64,000 bases of DNA from Taudactylus pleione (Eukaryota; Chordata; Amphibia; Anura; Myobatrachidae). A program made the position numbers and the translations under genes. How positions within the stretch are numbered: the stretch's first letter is position 1; each line of letters begins with the position of its first letter. This document shows positions 33,901 to 45,141 of this stretch, piece after piece. Under the pieces are notes generated by a model, which was not told where the DNA came from, did not search any database, and saw only the letters and a list, made by a program, of their open reading frames with translations. Location: positions 10,794,501-10,858,500 of the forward strand of contig JAUIMM010000126.1 of assembly GCA_031769625.1 (NCBI GenBank), in the 5' to 3' direction.

Positions 33901-34375
33901 AATGTAGTTGGCATCTTGGCGGTCAGGATGCCAGCGGTCAAAATGCCGGCGCCGAATCCCGACACCAGTCAGAATCCCGGCATCAGCATTCCGACTGCCA
34001 GCATCTCAATGGCAAGTATTGGGGTTAGGTGGAGGGTCAGGGTTAGGCACTAGGTGGAGGGTTAGGGTTAGGCACTAGGTGGAGGGTTAGGGTTAGGCAC
34101 TAGGCGGAGGGTTAGGCACTAGGGGGAGGGTTAAGGTTAGGCACTAGGGGGAGGACTAGGGTTAGGCACTAGAGGAAGGGTTAGCGATAGGCACTAGGGG
34201 AAGGGTAAGGATTAGGCACTATTGGGAGGGTTAGGGTTAGGCACTAGGGGAAGGGTTAAGGTTAGGCACTAGGGGGAGGGTTAGGGTTAGGCACTAGGGG
34301 GAGGGTTAGGCACTATGGGGAGGGTTAGGGTTTGGCACTAGGGGGAGGGTAAGGGTTAGGATATAAATGCATATA
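33901..34375. mobile_element. MITE with TTAGGG-like 25-bp minisatellite (copy 1)
   Basis: The left part 'ggatgccagcggtcaaaatg' with 'ccggcgccgaatcccgacac' is CpG-rich and self-complementary. From about 34018 to 34370 follow about 14 units of gttaggcactagg plus 'tggagggttagg' (25 bp each, some 19-bp). The same arrangement is seen at 34955-35205 and 50482-50951, so the array travels with the element. The right terminus is eroded. Confidence 0.75.
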
Positions 34376-34670
34376 GAGTAGCTGTGCATAATTTTTTTCT
34401 GTGAGTTCGCAGTACTGGACCATACGATATGCTCCACAAACAGATATACATTCAACTCAGCATCATCCCCACTGAATTCTCTTTTGAATCCCTAAATACA
34501 TGTTTCAGAAAGTTTTTCCTTTGATTCTTACATAAATAAAATTGTATAAGTATAATATCAACAAGTACTTTTTACTATGAAAACATTTGCTGGTACTCAC
34601 CTAAACTGTTGATGGTCTTGTGGCCAGGTTTGTGTCTCCCTGGACTATCAAATAGCTAGAATGGCCTAAT

Positions 34671-34833
34671 CCAGCTTTTCCAAACTGCGCCATTGCAGTC
34701 CAGATTTTAAGGATATCCATGCTTTAGTCCAGATGTTTAAATCAAATTGACTGAGGTACTGTATTAATTCACCTGTGCTCAAGCATGGATTTTCTTAAAA
34801 CCGAGACTGAAATGGCAGAGTTTGGGAACCTCT
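34671..34833. mobile_element. Palindromic hAT MITE with 8-bp TSD
   Basis: Left 'ccagcttttccaaactg' faces right 'gagtttgggaacctct'. Inside, 'aaggatatccatgctttagt' faces 'caagcatggattttctt'. The flanks GGCCTAAT (34663-34670 and 34834-34841) match fully. It is the same family as 40501-40684. Confidence 0.8.
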
Positions 34834-34949
34834 GGCCTAATCTATTGAAGTTCAAGAGAGGAGTGTTAAAATATACTAGCAATGATAGAAGAAAAGCTCC
34901 CTGATTCTTGGAAAGAAAAGCAAGAGGTACCTATATCCAGTACCCTTGA

Positions 34950-35205
34950 GGGGATATAGTCATAATCCCGGCTGTGAGGATGCTCACGCTCAGAATACCG
35001 GCACTAGACTCCCGACACCGGTCAGAATCCCGCGGCCTGCATCCCTACAACAAGTAGTTGGGTTAGGGGGAGGGCTAGGGTTAGGTTGCGGAGGGGGGAG
35101 GTTAGGTTTAGGCACTAGAGAGGGAGGGTTTGGTTTTGGCAGAAAGGAGAGAGGGTTAGGGGTAGGATACTTACAGACAGTTGTCGGTATCCTAATCCTA
35201 TATAC
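34950..35205. mobile_element. MITE with TTAGGG-like minisatellite (copy 2)
   Basis: Left 'cataatcccggctgtgagga' and 'actcccgacaccggtcagaa', then 'ggttagggggagggctaggg' wording over about 100 bases, then right 'acagttgtcggtatcctaat' in inverse relation to the left end. The internal array is shorter and more degenerate than in copy 1. Confidence 0.65.
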
Positions 35206-36736
35206 TACATAATTTATAAGGTGAGGTCTAATGCCATTTTTGTACTTCATTAAAAGTTTCTTCTTAGAATGGTATACATTTATTTACAGTACATTGCTGT
35301 AACAGCCTTCAGATGCTAACATCAATTCACCTAAAGCCTTGTTACTGAAAAAATACTCCTAGAGCAAGATAAAAAGCTTTGAAGTACAACACAGAACATC
35401 TTTTATCCATACTTCTTATTCATCTGTATTTTATACCTTCATCCGTGTCCTGGACATTGCTATAAAACTGGTTTCTGGACGAGGTAAAATGGTTTTACGA
35501 GCTGTAAATATCCCAAAATCCTATGCTAATATTTAGTTTGTTTTATACCTAGAATATGATGGTAAGCTTAATTATTGGCTACAGAAACCATATTAATATG
35601 AAAGATTTACAGGTACTTTACTACCACTGTATAAAAATACTCACTTCCCTTTTATATAAAAAGCTGTAATTCAGATTCCATTCTAAGTATATTAATTACT
35701 TTGCATGCAGGATAAATACTGGCTACTATGCATGTTGGAAATACTGTACAGCTTTATTTTATACTGCAAATTAGAATTTGGACCAGTACACATCCCACTT
35801 CTAACGTTAAATCTAAATTCTAAATCATTTTAAATTTGTTCCTTTTAAAGAAAAATAAAAATGCTCCTAACTCTAAATGAGGGCCATATTGATTAATGCC
35901 ACATCAATCAGGGACAAGTTGGCCACATAACTTACAGGGACTTTTAATGTTAGTCCATATATCTCATAGGGCCACCCATAGGTTGCAACAACTTTGTTTT
36001 CAGCAGGTTACCTGGATAAACTACTTTTTGCATCCTCTTCTTGAGGCTGTGCGAACATTGGTGGGGTGGTACTGTATCTGGTACTTTGTACCTGCCGGGC
36101 GAAGTACTGTATGGAAAAATAATCAGTCCAGCAGCAGGTAAGTGGGGAGTAGGGAGAAAGAGGTATAATTAAAGGAAGTTAATGTTGAGAAGGGGAGAGT
36201 TAGGATAATTGGGTTTCATTATTAGGTGAAGGGAATCACCAGTGCAGGAGCTGTAGGGGTGGGAGTGCTGGCTCCAGGTGATAAAAAGGACTCAGTAAGC
36301 AGTCCTGTGCATCTAAGGGAAAAGAGAGGCTGTATCTGGGAGTGAGAGCTGTGAGGAGAGAGGATCTCACTCGAGCTCTCCACTGTGCCTATGCTTGGCG
36401 AACACAATAGGAGATTACATATACATATATATGTACTAGTGTATCAGATCCGGCATATGCTGGGTCACCTCGGTCCGTCTGCTCTGTCCCAACCCCTCCA
36501 CACTCTGTCCTGTGGCTGTAACCTTTTGGTTTAACCTTTTGGGTGGGACCTGTGTGGTCACAATACTGTAGTTGTCAAGTGTAATGCGAAAGTGCATGTT
36601 AGGCCACACAGATGTCCTTAAGCAGGTTTGCAGTTATTGGTAACAGCCATATACAGTGGTAATGCAGGCGTTAACAGTGGTACCAGCCAGGGGCACCAGA
36701 ATGTATTTAGGTTGATCGGGTCAAGATGTAATATGC
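35206..36736. other. Mostly unique DNA
   Basis: About 1.5 kb without recognised repeat ends. The stretch 36230-36700 is less AT-rich and may contain an old repeat. ORFs up to 81 aa carry no domain. Confidence 0.4.
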
Positions 36737-36737
36737 C

Positions 36738-36739
36738 CC

Positions 36740-36793
<54 letters not shown>

Positions 36794-36794
36794 C
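36738..36794. repeat. (CTAT)n microsatellite
   Basis: About 14 uninterrupted ctat units. Confidence 0.97.
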
Positions 36795-37990
36795 CTGTCA
36801 CAGCTGGCCCTAAGTATAGGCAGAAGGCAGGGTGTGACAGATAGGGAGCAGAGATCTGGCTGTGACAAGTAGGGGCAGGAGTATCGATATGGGGGATGGA
36901 GTACTAATTATCCAGGCCTGGGATTTATGGAGGGGCTTGGCGGGGCCTGGGTCCATGGTCCCCTCCCTCTCCCTCTTACCTGGCAGCAGCAGCCTCTCTC
37001 CTTAGCCCAACACATGCTGCTGTGCGCTGGGCTCCAGTCAGACCACTGATCAGCAGTAGCAGTCCCCTCTGGCTGTGCAGGGGGGAGCGGGGGAAGCAAT
37101 CACTCTGATCATGCCCCATCTATGGAGCACGCTTCACAGCATGACAAGTATAGAGGGCAGGCTGTGACAGGTAGGGGGCAGAGAGCTGGCTGTGACAGGT
37201 AGGAGCAGAAGGCAGGCTGTGACAGGTAGGGGGCTGAGGGCTTTTCGAGACAGGTAGTGGTCAGAGAGCTGGCTGTGACAGGTAGGAGCAGAAGGCAGGC
37301 TGTGACAGGTAGGGGGCATAGAGCTGGCTGTGACAGGTAGGAGCAGAAGGCAGGCTGTGACAGGTAGGGGGCAGAGGGCTGTTTGCGACAGGTAGTGGTC
37401 AGATGGCAGGCTGTGACAGGTAGTGGTCAGAGGGCAGGCTGTGAGTGATAGGGAGCATGGAACTATCTGTGACAGGTAGGGAGGGGCTGTTATATATAGA
37501 GTAGCAAGGAGGGGGGACAGGGGGGTCTGCAAGGGGGGTTTGATTGGTGCCGCAATTTCAGGGGGTGCTGCAATGGGGGGGGCATTTTGGTCCAAGGGGA
37601 AGAGATAATGACAAAGAGCGGGGGAGCTGAGGGGAAGAGGGGAGCAATGTGTGAATTGGGAGGTGAGAGGGGTGCAGGGTTGGAACCAGAGGAGGGGCCA
37701 GTCCACAGTAACTAGCCACACTCAGGTTGGAGCTAGGAGCAGGAGGGAGGCAGGTAGAGAAGAGCTTTGGGAAGGGAGAAGGCGAGGAGGTGGAACAGCC
37801 CATAAAGGGTATTATTTCTGTCTGGACACTACCTGTGGTAATCCTAGACTGCGTCTGCACAGTACTATGACACTCTACACAGTAACGCACATCGCACCTC
37901 CAGCAGGCTCCGGGTTTTAGTGCCTTAAGTGTATAACAGAGAGGAGACAGTGCTGGAGAGCACAACCCAACATGTCCTGCCCCTTTATGG
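36795..37990. repeat. GC-rich element with 'ctgtgacaggtag' minisatellite
   Basis: The phrase 'ggctgtgacaggtagg' recurs about 14 times, mainly 37130-37490, in units of roughly 30-37 bases with 'agcagaaggcag' or 'gggcagagagct' links. The left part (36903-37090) carries 'cctgggatttatggaggggc' and 'gctgctgtgcgctgggct', related to 40160-40280 and 44050-44170. It is thus a longer member of that family with an expanded array. The 195-aa and 135-aa minus ORFs are low-complexity artefacts. Confidence 0.6.
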
Positions 37991-38189
37991 TGCAGGCAAG
38001 TCCTCTGCCCATCGTATGTCTCATTGCTAGCTGCAGTGGGAACAGTTGCACATGCATGTAGGACACCAAACAGACCTTAGGAAACTACAACTGTGTAGTT
38101 GAAACGGCGTGTGGTTGAAATGGCTGTCAGTATAGGGACACTGCACGTCTTATAGTAAAGAATAAACTGCACTGTATATAAATAAATAT

Positions 38190-38191
38190 AA

Positions 38192-38262
<71 letters not shown>
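38190..38262. repeat. (TA)n(GA)n microsatellite
   Basis: A TA run followed directly by about 15 GA dinucleotides. Confidence 0.95.
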
Positions 38263-38266
<4 letters not shown>

Positions 38267-39872
38267 CTGTATAAATGTGTATATATTAATATATAAAATA
38301 AAAGTATATAAACTGGCCTAAAACTACAATATGATAATATACTCTAATACAGAAGTATCCTAAATATAATAGCGTATTACTATTGGTTTTATTTTTTATG
38401 CAATAAACATTTGTTTTTAAAAGTTTAGATTTAAAAAAGTAAAAAGCAGAAAACTAGGTATATAGATACATGTTCAAAATAAATAAAATACATTATACTT
38501 TTCTCTAAATGTTCACATATTCAGTTTTTACATAATCTTCTTACAGCGGTGAACTGCTGGTACTCCTGAATGCTGATACTATAGAGACCTCTATTAACCA
38601 GAAATGCTTTTAACAATTTGAAGCACATAGGCATTTTCAGAAGAGTGGATGAAAGCATAGAAGGGGATTTCTCTTGGGCCACCAAGTGAGACCCCCAGTG
38701 ACTAATCTCTTGCCATTTTTTTTAGATCAATAATCTTCAGTTCATTTTAAAAGGGCAAACTTGCTATCTCCTTCCTGCGTCATTGTGGAGGATTTCTGTA
38801 CATGATCTTATTCTATGTGGATTCCTATGAGTTTAATAGCACAGATTGAAGATTTTTGTATTCCAGATAGAAGATAGGTTTTGAATGTTTGGATAGATTG
38901 CTATAATAGATATTTTAAAATATTTTCGGGTTACTTTTATAAAAGCACTTTCTTTAAAAAGTGTATTGTTCACTGTTGTTTAAAATGATATCTGGCAGTT
39001 GAAGCAGAATAAAGCTTCAGAAAAGTAACATAAAGAGGTCAATCATCTCGAATAGATGAAAATTTGTGTTATAGGTTCTAGTAAAATGTACATTCATATC
39101 TATGGTAATGACATTTTTTGGAAATAAAATATGTGGAATAAAGAGCTGTGTGCTGGTTATTTGTTTCACAAAAGGTCAGTAGATATCCCTAATTTCAATT
39201 TATTACTTCTAGAGTAGAAAATTGATTTTTTTTTTTAATAAGAAAATGCTGTGTTAGGTGGATTATACCACATGTTAATGTGGGGGAAAGTCCATCAGGC
39301 AGATTTCTATAACATTTTATTGCCCTTTTCTACATTGTGCAACCTTTTATTTAAGATTTTTTACAAGGCTGTATTTGAATTATTATTCATACAACACTAT
39401 TTTTCTGGAAAGGGAAAGGCACAATTCAATCTAGCTGCATAAATTATTCAACTATTCCTGGGCCCGTGTGGTTCACCACAGTCCATTATATAGACCAAAT
39501 ATAAGAGAAGCTTTTCTTCAGAACAAGAAGTGTAAAGTGCATCTAACACTGTGCATCTAACACTGTGCATCTAAATAGGCAGAGAAGGCATCAGCCTTTA
39601 GGGGCCCCGTGACAACGAATCAAAATAATATTGATTTGATCTTGTAAGAAAATTACAATTAAGCTTCATAAAATTTTTCCAAAAGATAGAAAAAAATGAA
39701 TCAACTCAAAGTAATGAAAACTTTACATTAAAGACTCTATAGAGAAAATGCTGTGTTAATGTAATGTACCCATTGACAACATACTGTAAACTATAGATAT
39801 CATGTTCACATTACAGTTTGTCTCTTTAAAGCTCATCTTCTGTCAGCTGTTAGTTTGTAGAAAACATTTGGT
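38263..39872. other. Unique-looking AT-rich DNA
   Basis: About 1.6 kb with no recognised element, RNA gene or credible exon. Confidence 0.45.
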
Positions 39873-40434
39873 GCAATATATATTCTGTAGTATACCTGTT
39901 CTCACCTGTTTCAATGTGACTGTAAAGAACTGGCTAAAACATTATCACTCTTCTTCAGATCTCACTTCACTTCCAGAGGTGGAACGTGGAACCTACAGTA
40001 TAGCAAACATCCCCCTCCTCAGTATATAAATGTATCTGGTAAGGGGGCATAGGCAGCATGTGGAGTCAAGATGGAGTGCAATGATAAATTTAAATAAGAG
40101 GGGCAGTTTAAGACTGGAGCATCAGGGGGGCTGAGTGGGGGGGAGAAGGTACTAATTACCTGGGCCTGTGCTTTTGGAGGGGCCAAGCATTGGCCCTGGT
40201 CTGCCACAACCCCCCCTACCTGTCAGCATCCGGTGTTTCTAAAGCCCAGCACACACTGCTGTGTGCTGGACTGCAGTGGGGCCAGGGAGGCTGCTGTCAC
40301 TGAGTAGCAACAGCAGTCTCCTCTGCTTGTGGGGGAGAGCGATCACACTGATCTCGTTTCCCCTAATTTTCCCCTGGCTGAGGAACTTACAGTGCTCCTC
40401 TCCTCAGCATGCAGCACCGCAGCAAATTATTTTC
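39873..40434 (+). repeat. 562-bp direct duplication, copy 1
   Basis: From gcaatatatattctgtagta to the 'cagcaccgcagcaaattatt' end, this block is repeated in the same orientation at 43759-44320 with equal length and only scattered mismatches. It contains a GC-rich half (40100-40430) related to the 36900 element. The minus-strand 62-aa ORF is present in both copies simply because of the duplication. Confidence 0.9.
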
Positions 40435-40500
40435 CTTTATTTTTGCTGGCCTCCCTATGCTGTGGCTGATGTAGACTGGCACATGGTACATGTTCTATAT

Positions 40501-40684
40501 CAGTGATTCCCAACATTGGTCCTCAAGGCACACCAACAGTCCTTGTTTTAGTGATATCCATGCTTAAGCACAGATGGTTAAATCAAAATAACTGACGTAC
40601 TAATTAAGTACCTGTGCTCAAGTATGGCTATCCTCAAAACCTGGACTGTTAGTGTGCCTTGAGGAGTGTGCTTGGGAACCACTG
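40501..40684. mobile_element. Palindromic hAT MITE with perfect 8-bp TSD
   Basis: Starts CAGTGATTCCCAAC and ends GGGAACCACTG. The arms 'gtcctcaaggcacaccaaca' and 'ctgttagtgtgccttgagga' pair, as do 'gtgatatccatgcttaagca' and 'gctcaagtatggctatcct'. Flanks TTCTATAT (40493-40500 and 40685-40692) match 8 of 8. It belongs to a palindromic hAT MITE type widespread in fishes and amphibians. Confidence 0.92.
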
Positions 40685-40692
40685 TTCTATAT

Positions 40693-40971
40693 CAATTCCC
40701 CTATCCTTGCACTCCACAGAGGTGTGTAGGATTGCATACCATTATAAATTGTAATATATACAGCTGGACATTGTGGTGACATATGAAGGCACATCGCTCA
40801 AAATTGAATTCCCCCTCAGAGTTGATGAATTGATAATAGTTTTTTTGTAATGGGTGGTGCAAGAAATAATACTAAATACTCAATACAATAATTACTATTT
40901 AACATAAATGTAATGAAATAACCAGTGTATGAGTCAACAATATATGTATTACACTTCACATATTAGTACAA
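40693..40971. other. Non-coding DNA, nothing recognised
   Basis: No gene or element signal was seen. Confidence 0.4.
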
Positions 40972-41175
40972 ATCATGTTTTTAGGGTTAGCCCTAGAATT
41001 GTTAGGTTATTTTTTAGTTTAATTCCATCAGCACAAGCACATACCACGCTCTAAAAACGCTATAATAGGAACTGATATAAAGGACTAACCGGTAAGAAGT
41101 CTATTATTCTTTGCTGTGATTGAAGTGGCATATTTGCAAACGAATTCCTAGGCAAGAAGCTTAGCAATCATCCTT
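40972..41175 (+). repeat. ~200-bp direct duplication, copy 1 (old)
   Basis: Phrases 'aatcatgttttta', 'cagcacaagcacatacca', 'aagaagtctatt' and 'ttcctaggcaagaagcttag' recur in the same order and orientation at 42354-42547, with about 15-20 percent differences. The copies are 1.38 kb apart, with the Tigger-like MITE between them. Confidence 0.85.
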
Positions 41176-41546
41176 TTGTAATTGTTTTAGTGAAACTAAA
41201 AACTGTAATGTAATATTGCTGTACCATTATCTCTGATAAGGAAATGATTCCCACCTGTGGATTTATTAGGAAATGATTCCCACCTGTGGATTTATCAAAT
41301 AAAAGTTGTTAATTATATACTTATTTTCATTAATAAAATGCATCTAATATACAGTATATACATAAATATATATATATGTAAAAAAGGTTACAAGCTTATA
41401 TCCACTTGAGCCCAGCAAACATTATAGCACATGACTGGTTCCAGAGAGCAGCACCATGGCTCCAAACTTGGGAGCTGACCAACATCATAGGTAACTACTG
41501 ATGTTAAATATATATACTGTATAACTACTATAAGCTAATGCAATTA

Positions 41547-42027
41547 CAGGTTGAGTCTCCCATATCCAAATATTCCGAAATACAGAATATTCCGAAATAC
41601 GGAATAATTTTGGCATCACTGAGATAATGAAACCTTTGATTTTTAATGTTCAATGTACACAAACTTTGTCTAAGGCACAAATTATTAAAAATATTGTATA
41701 AAATTACCTTCAGGCTGTGTGTATAAGGTGTATATGATACATACTGTAAATGCATTCTGTGTGTATAAGGTGTATATGAAACATAAATGAATTTAATTTC
41801 TGTCACAAACTTTGTTTGAGCCACAAAATTATTGAAAATATTGTATAAAATTACCTGCAGGCTGTGTGTATAAGGTGTATATAACACATAAATGCATTCT
41901 GTGGGTATATTGGGGTCCCATTCCCAAGATATTTCATTATGGTATGCAATTATTCCAAAATACGTAATATTCCGTTATCCAAAATACCCCTGGCCCCAAG
42001 CATTTTGGATATGGGAGACTCAACCTG
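41547..42027. mobile_element. Tigger/pogo-like MITE (TA target)
   Basis: Starts CAGGTTGAGTCTCCCATATC and ends GATATGGGAGACTCAACCTG, flanked by TA on each side (41545-41546 and 42028-42029). Inside are 'tattccgaaatac' and 'tattccaaaatacg' subterminal repeats. An internal direct duplication of 'aaaatattgtataaaattac' plus 'ctgtgtgtataaggtgtata' (41684-41780 and 41832-41905) gives the ORF with 'VSYTPYTHS' repeats, which is an artefact. It is Tc1/pogo-type by TIR and TSD. Confidence 0.85.
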
Positions 42028-42353
42028 TATCATATTTGCATAATTCTTAAATGTAAAAGTAGAGTTTACTGGGACAGTAATTGCAAATGTATATTTTTTT
42101 TTATTTAAAGTGTTATAATTATTGGTATTAACATAAAACAGAGGTATTATGTGAATAATAAATGATGGACAACGAAAACATTATTTACCATCTTCATTAT
42201 CTTTGGAAAATGACATATCACAACAATAATAACCATACCTCCCTACATTACTACCCCATTTGTTGTAATGCTATGAGCATGCCAAGCACTCCCCAAGCTG
42301 CTGGGCTGCCTCTCTCTATAGTGTTTAAATTCCATTGGGTGTGGAATTCATGA

Positions 42354-42547
42354 AAATCATGTTTTTAAGTTTAGTACTGGTGATTGTTTTTTAAATTCCG
42401 TCAGCACAAGCACATACCATGCTTTAACATTCTATGATAGTGAACTGATTTAAAGGACTAAACTGTAAGAAGTCTATTCTTCTTTGTAGTGATTGAAGTG
42501 GTATTTTTGCTAAATAATTCCTAGGCAAGAAGCTTAGCAATCAGACA
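42354..42547 (+). repeat. ~200-bp direct duplication, copy 2 (old)
   Basis: Partner of 40972-41175; see the ordered shared phrases there. Confidence 0.85.
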
Positions 42548-42945
42548 GTTCCTTTCACATGCTGCAGAGGGATCTGAAGCAAATGGAAACAATAGTAATA
42601 GACTGTGCAGTATGAAAGCCTTGCCACCATGATACCAGAGGCATATTTGTCAGTGTCCCAGACTGAAGATATTCTCTATTTTGCAACATTTAAAAGTAAG
42701 TTTCCAACATCAAAGCTTAAGTGCATTGCTTGTTTTGTCATAAAATAAAGTAGCAATGGTGTCACTACTAGTGTTTTTGCCATTAATTGCCAGTATAGTT
42801 CTTCCCATCTGTTGCTAAATTCTTTAAATATTTTTGTCTTCTTTACTTACAAGGAAATATTTTCTGAGATTGTTAAAAATAACTGATTTAATGTGGGGCC
42901 TATGAAAAGAATGTTTGACACAAGTGCAATATCTGATCCAGATTT

Positions 42946-43300
42946 ATTTATCAAAGCTTGGAGATAAATAAAATTGTGAGAGATAAAGTATTAAGCAACA
43001 AGCTCTTAACTGTCAGTTTTCAAACACAGGGCCTCATTTATCAAGGAGTTTTATCATTCACATCTAGTAATAGAACTCGTTGTGTATGATAACTGGTGCT
43101 CCAGCCAATGAGCTCCCAACTGTCAGCTAATTTTGGGAGCTGACTGGCTGGAGCAATATTAACATACGCAATAAGTTTTATCACTCGTTGATAAATAAGG
43201 TCCACAGTCTGTAACATGTAAGTTAGAAGCTGATTGGTTGGTACTTTATCTCTCACAATGTTATCTCTCTCCAAGCTTTGATAGATACCCCCCCCCATAT
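42946..43300. mobile_element. MITE split by a second MITE (outer)
   Basis: The left part 'tatttatcaaagcttggaga' with 'gtgagagataaagta' and 'aagctcttaactgtcag' is mirrored by the right part 'aagttagaagctgattggtt', 'actttatctctcac' and 'ctccaagctttgataga'. The two halves are separated by 43030-43202. Joined, they form a typical small palindromic MITE of about 180 bp. Confidence 0.75.
43030..43202. mobile_element. Palindromic MITE inserted in the outer MITE
   Basis: Starts 'ggcctcatttatcaaggag' and ends 'gttgataaataaggtc', an imperfect TIR. It carries 'ggtgctccagccaatgagct' against 'agctgactggctggagca'. It is flanked on both sides by CACAG (43025-43029 and 43203-43207), a likely 5-bp TSD. Same family as 29764-29916. 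Confidence 0.78.
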
Positions 43301-43758
43301 ACTGTATGTGTATTGTAATTGCTGAAGAAATTGGTATTAGAATCCTCAGGGAGTTACTGTATGCAGTTGAACCCAGAAGGCATTTCTATAAAACCTTACA
43401 CTTCTAGGAACTTGAAGGTCTGTAGTTATTAGTATTTCTTGAAGAGCTTCACTTTCACCCCATCTAGTTATATAACAGAGTTTGAGTGCATCTATTATCA
43501 TTCTTGCAATATCTTCTTTAGAACTGAAACTACAATATTGGTATCATGTATATGTTCGAGCATTCATTTTTTGCTTTTATAGATCTTTTGCAGAATGTCC
43601 ACTTTAATGCTGTCATGCTTAATCCATGGGATGCACAGCCTATTATTGCAATATGAAGATATTTGTCCATTAAAATCTACAATTCTTTTTCATTGTTCTT
43701 GCATTGGCAGTTAGCAAATCAAACCATTTGCTACTACCCAAATTTCTGTATGATACTA
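43301..43758. other. Non-coding DNA, nothing recognised
   Basis: No recognised features. Confidence 0.4.
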
Positions 43759-44320
43759 GCAATATATATTCTGTAGTATACCTGTTCTCACCTGTTTCAA
43801 TGTGACTGTAAAGAACTGGCTAATACATTATCACTCTTCTTCAGATCTCACTTCACTTCCAGAGGTGGAACGTGGAACCTACAGTATAGCAAACATCCCC
43901 CTCCTCAGTATTTAAATGTATCTGGTAAGGGAGCATAGGCAGGATGTGGAGTCAAGATGGAGTGAAACGATAAATTTAAATAAGAGGGGCAGTTTAAGAC
44001 TGGAGCACCAGGGGGGCTGAGTGGGGGGGAGCAGGTACTAATTACCTGGGCCTGTGCTTTTGGAGGGGCCAAGCATTGGCCCTGGTCTGCCACAACCCCC
44101 CTTACCTGTCAGCATCCGGTGTTTCTAAAGCCCAGCACACACTGCTGTGTACTGAGCTGCAGTGGGGCCAGGGAGGCTGCTGTCACTGAGTAGCAACAGC
44201 AGTCTCCTCTGCTTGTGGGGGAGAGCGATCACACTGATCTCGTTCCCCCTGAATTTGCCCCTGGCTGAGGAACTCACAGTGCTCCTCTCCTCAGCATGCA
44301 GCACCGCAGCAAATTATTTT
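43759..44320 (+). repeat. 562-bp direct duplication, copy 2
   Basis: Same length and orientation as 39873-40434. Differences are a few substitutions such as 'taagggggcat' against 'taagggagcat'. The sequence beyond both ends is unrelated between the copies. Confidence 0.9.
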
Positions 44321-44479
44321 TATTTTATTTTCTAAGGAGGGCATGGCCACACTTCCTGCAATTAGGCCATGCCTCCCAAAAGTACTAAGGCCCAGGCTGG
44401 CTCTCTACGGGCTTGTGTAGCATGAAGAGCTTACTGGCAGTATACAGGAGTGCAAGTGTGTGTGCTATTGTTATGATTC

Positions 44480-44840
44480 AGGATCTGATTAAGAGTTCTG
44501 GCGACCCTAGGCTAATATACTCCTAGTGGCCACCATCACCAATATTTACAGTATATTCTGGACAGCGGCAGGCATTTTAGGGTACATACCAGAGACTGTT
44601 ATACAATACAGAAAGTATTCCAGAAACTGATAAACAATACACCAACTATTCCAGATTCAGCCATACAATATACAGAGCATCCTAGCTATACAATTCACAG
44701 AGCATCCAACTCATCTTCATATAATACACAGAACTTTCTAGTGACTGTCATAAAATCCACAGAGCATCCTAGTGACCTCCATATAATGCAGAGACCTCCA
44801 TACATTACAGACATCACCATAGTGATCACCACACAATTTA
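44480..44840. repeat. Degenerate tandem repeat ('cacagagcatcctagtgac')
   Basis: Variants of 'atacaatacacagagcatcc' recur about every 30-35 bases, from 'atacaatacagaaagtattc' at about 44600 to 44810. Homogeneity is low, so the array is old. Confidence 0.6.
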
Positions 44841-44985
44841 TCTATATGTACAGTATTTTTAGAGCAACAAACCTTAGGGTGAATGTAGCAAAGCATATCA
44901 CCTTTTAAAGGGCAAAGCATTAACTGTGTTTCAGTGCAGCTTTTTTTGAGCCAATATTTCAGTTCACTCAGGACATGCCATAGCT

Positions 44986-45141
44986 CAGTGTTGGCTAACC
45001 TTGACACTCCAGCTGTTATGGAACTACATAACCCAGCATGCACTGCTACAGTTTTGCTATTACGGCATGCTAAAACTGTGGCAGGGCATTCTGGGATATA
45101 TAGTTCCACAACAGCTGGAGTGTCAAGGTTAGCTAACACTG
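44986..45141. mobile_element. Palindromic hAT MITE (156 bp)
   Basis: Starts CAGTGTTGGCTAACC and ends GGTTAGCTAACACTG. 'ttgacactccagctgtta' and 'tggaactac' are mirrored by 'tagttccacaacagctggag' and 'tgtcaagg', and 'gcatgcactgctacagttttg' by 'taaaactgtggcagggca'. It is a well-known palindromic vertebrate MITE design. No clear TSD remains. Confidence 0.85.

Noticed and set aside
36395..36735. Solo LTR of a retrotransposon
   Set aside because: Moderately GC-rich with promoter-like words, but no TG...CA ends, TSD, primer-binding site or coding region was found.
37134..37965. 195-aa and 135-aa minus-strand ORFs
   Set aside because: Low-complexity Ser/Pro/Leu wording comes from the 'ctgtgacaggtag' array; no family signature.
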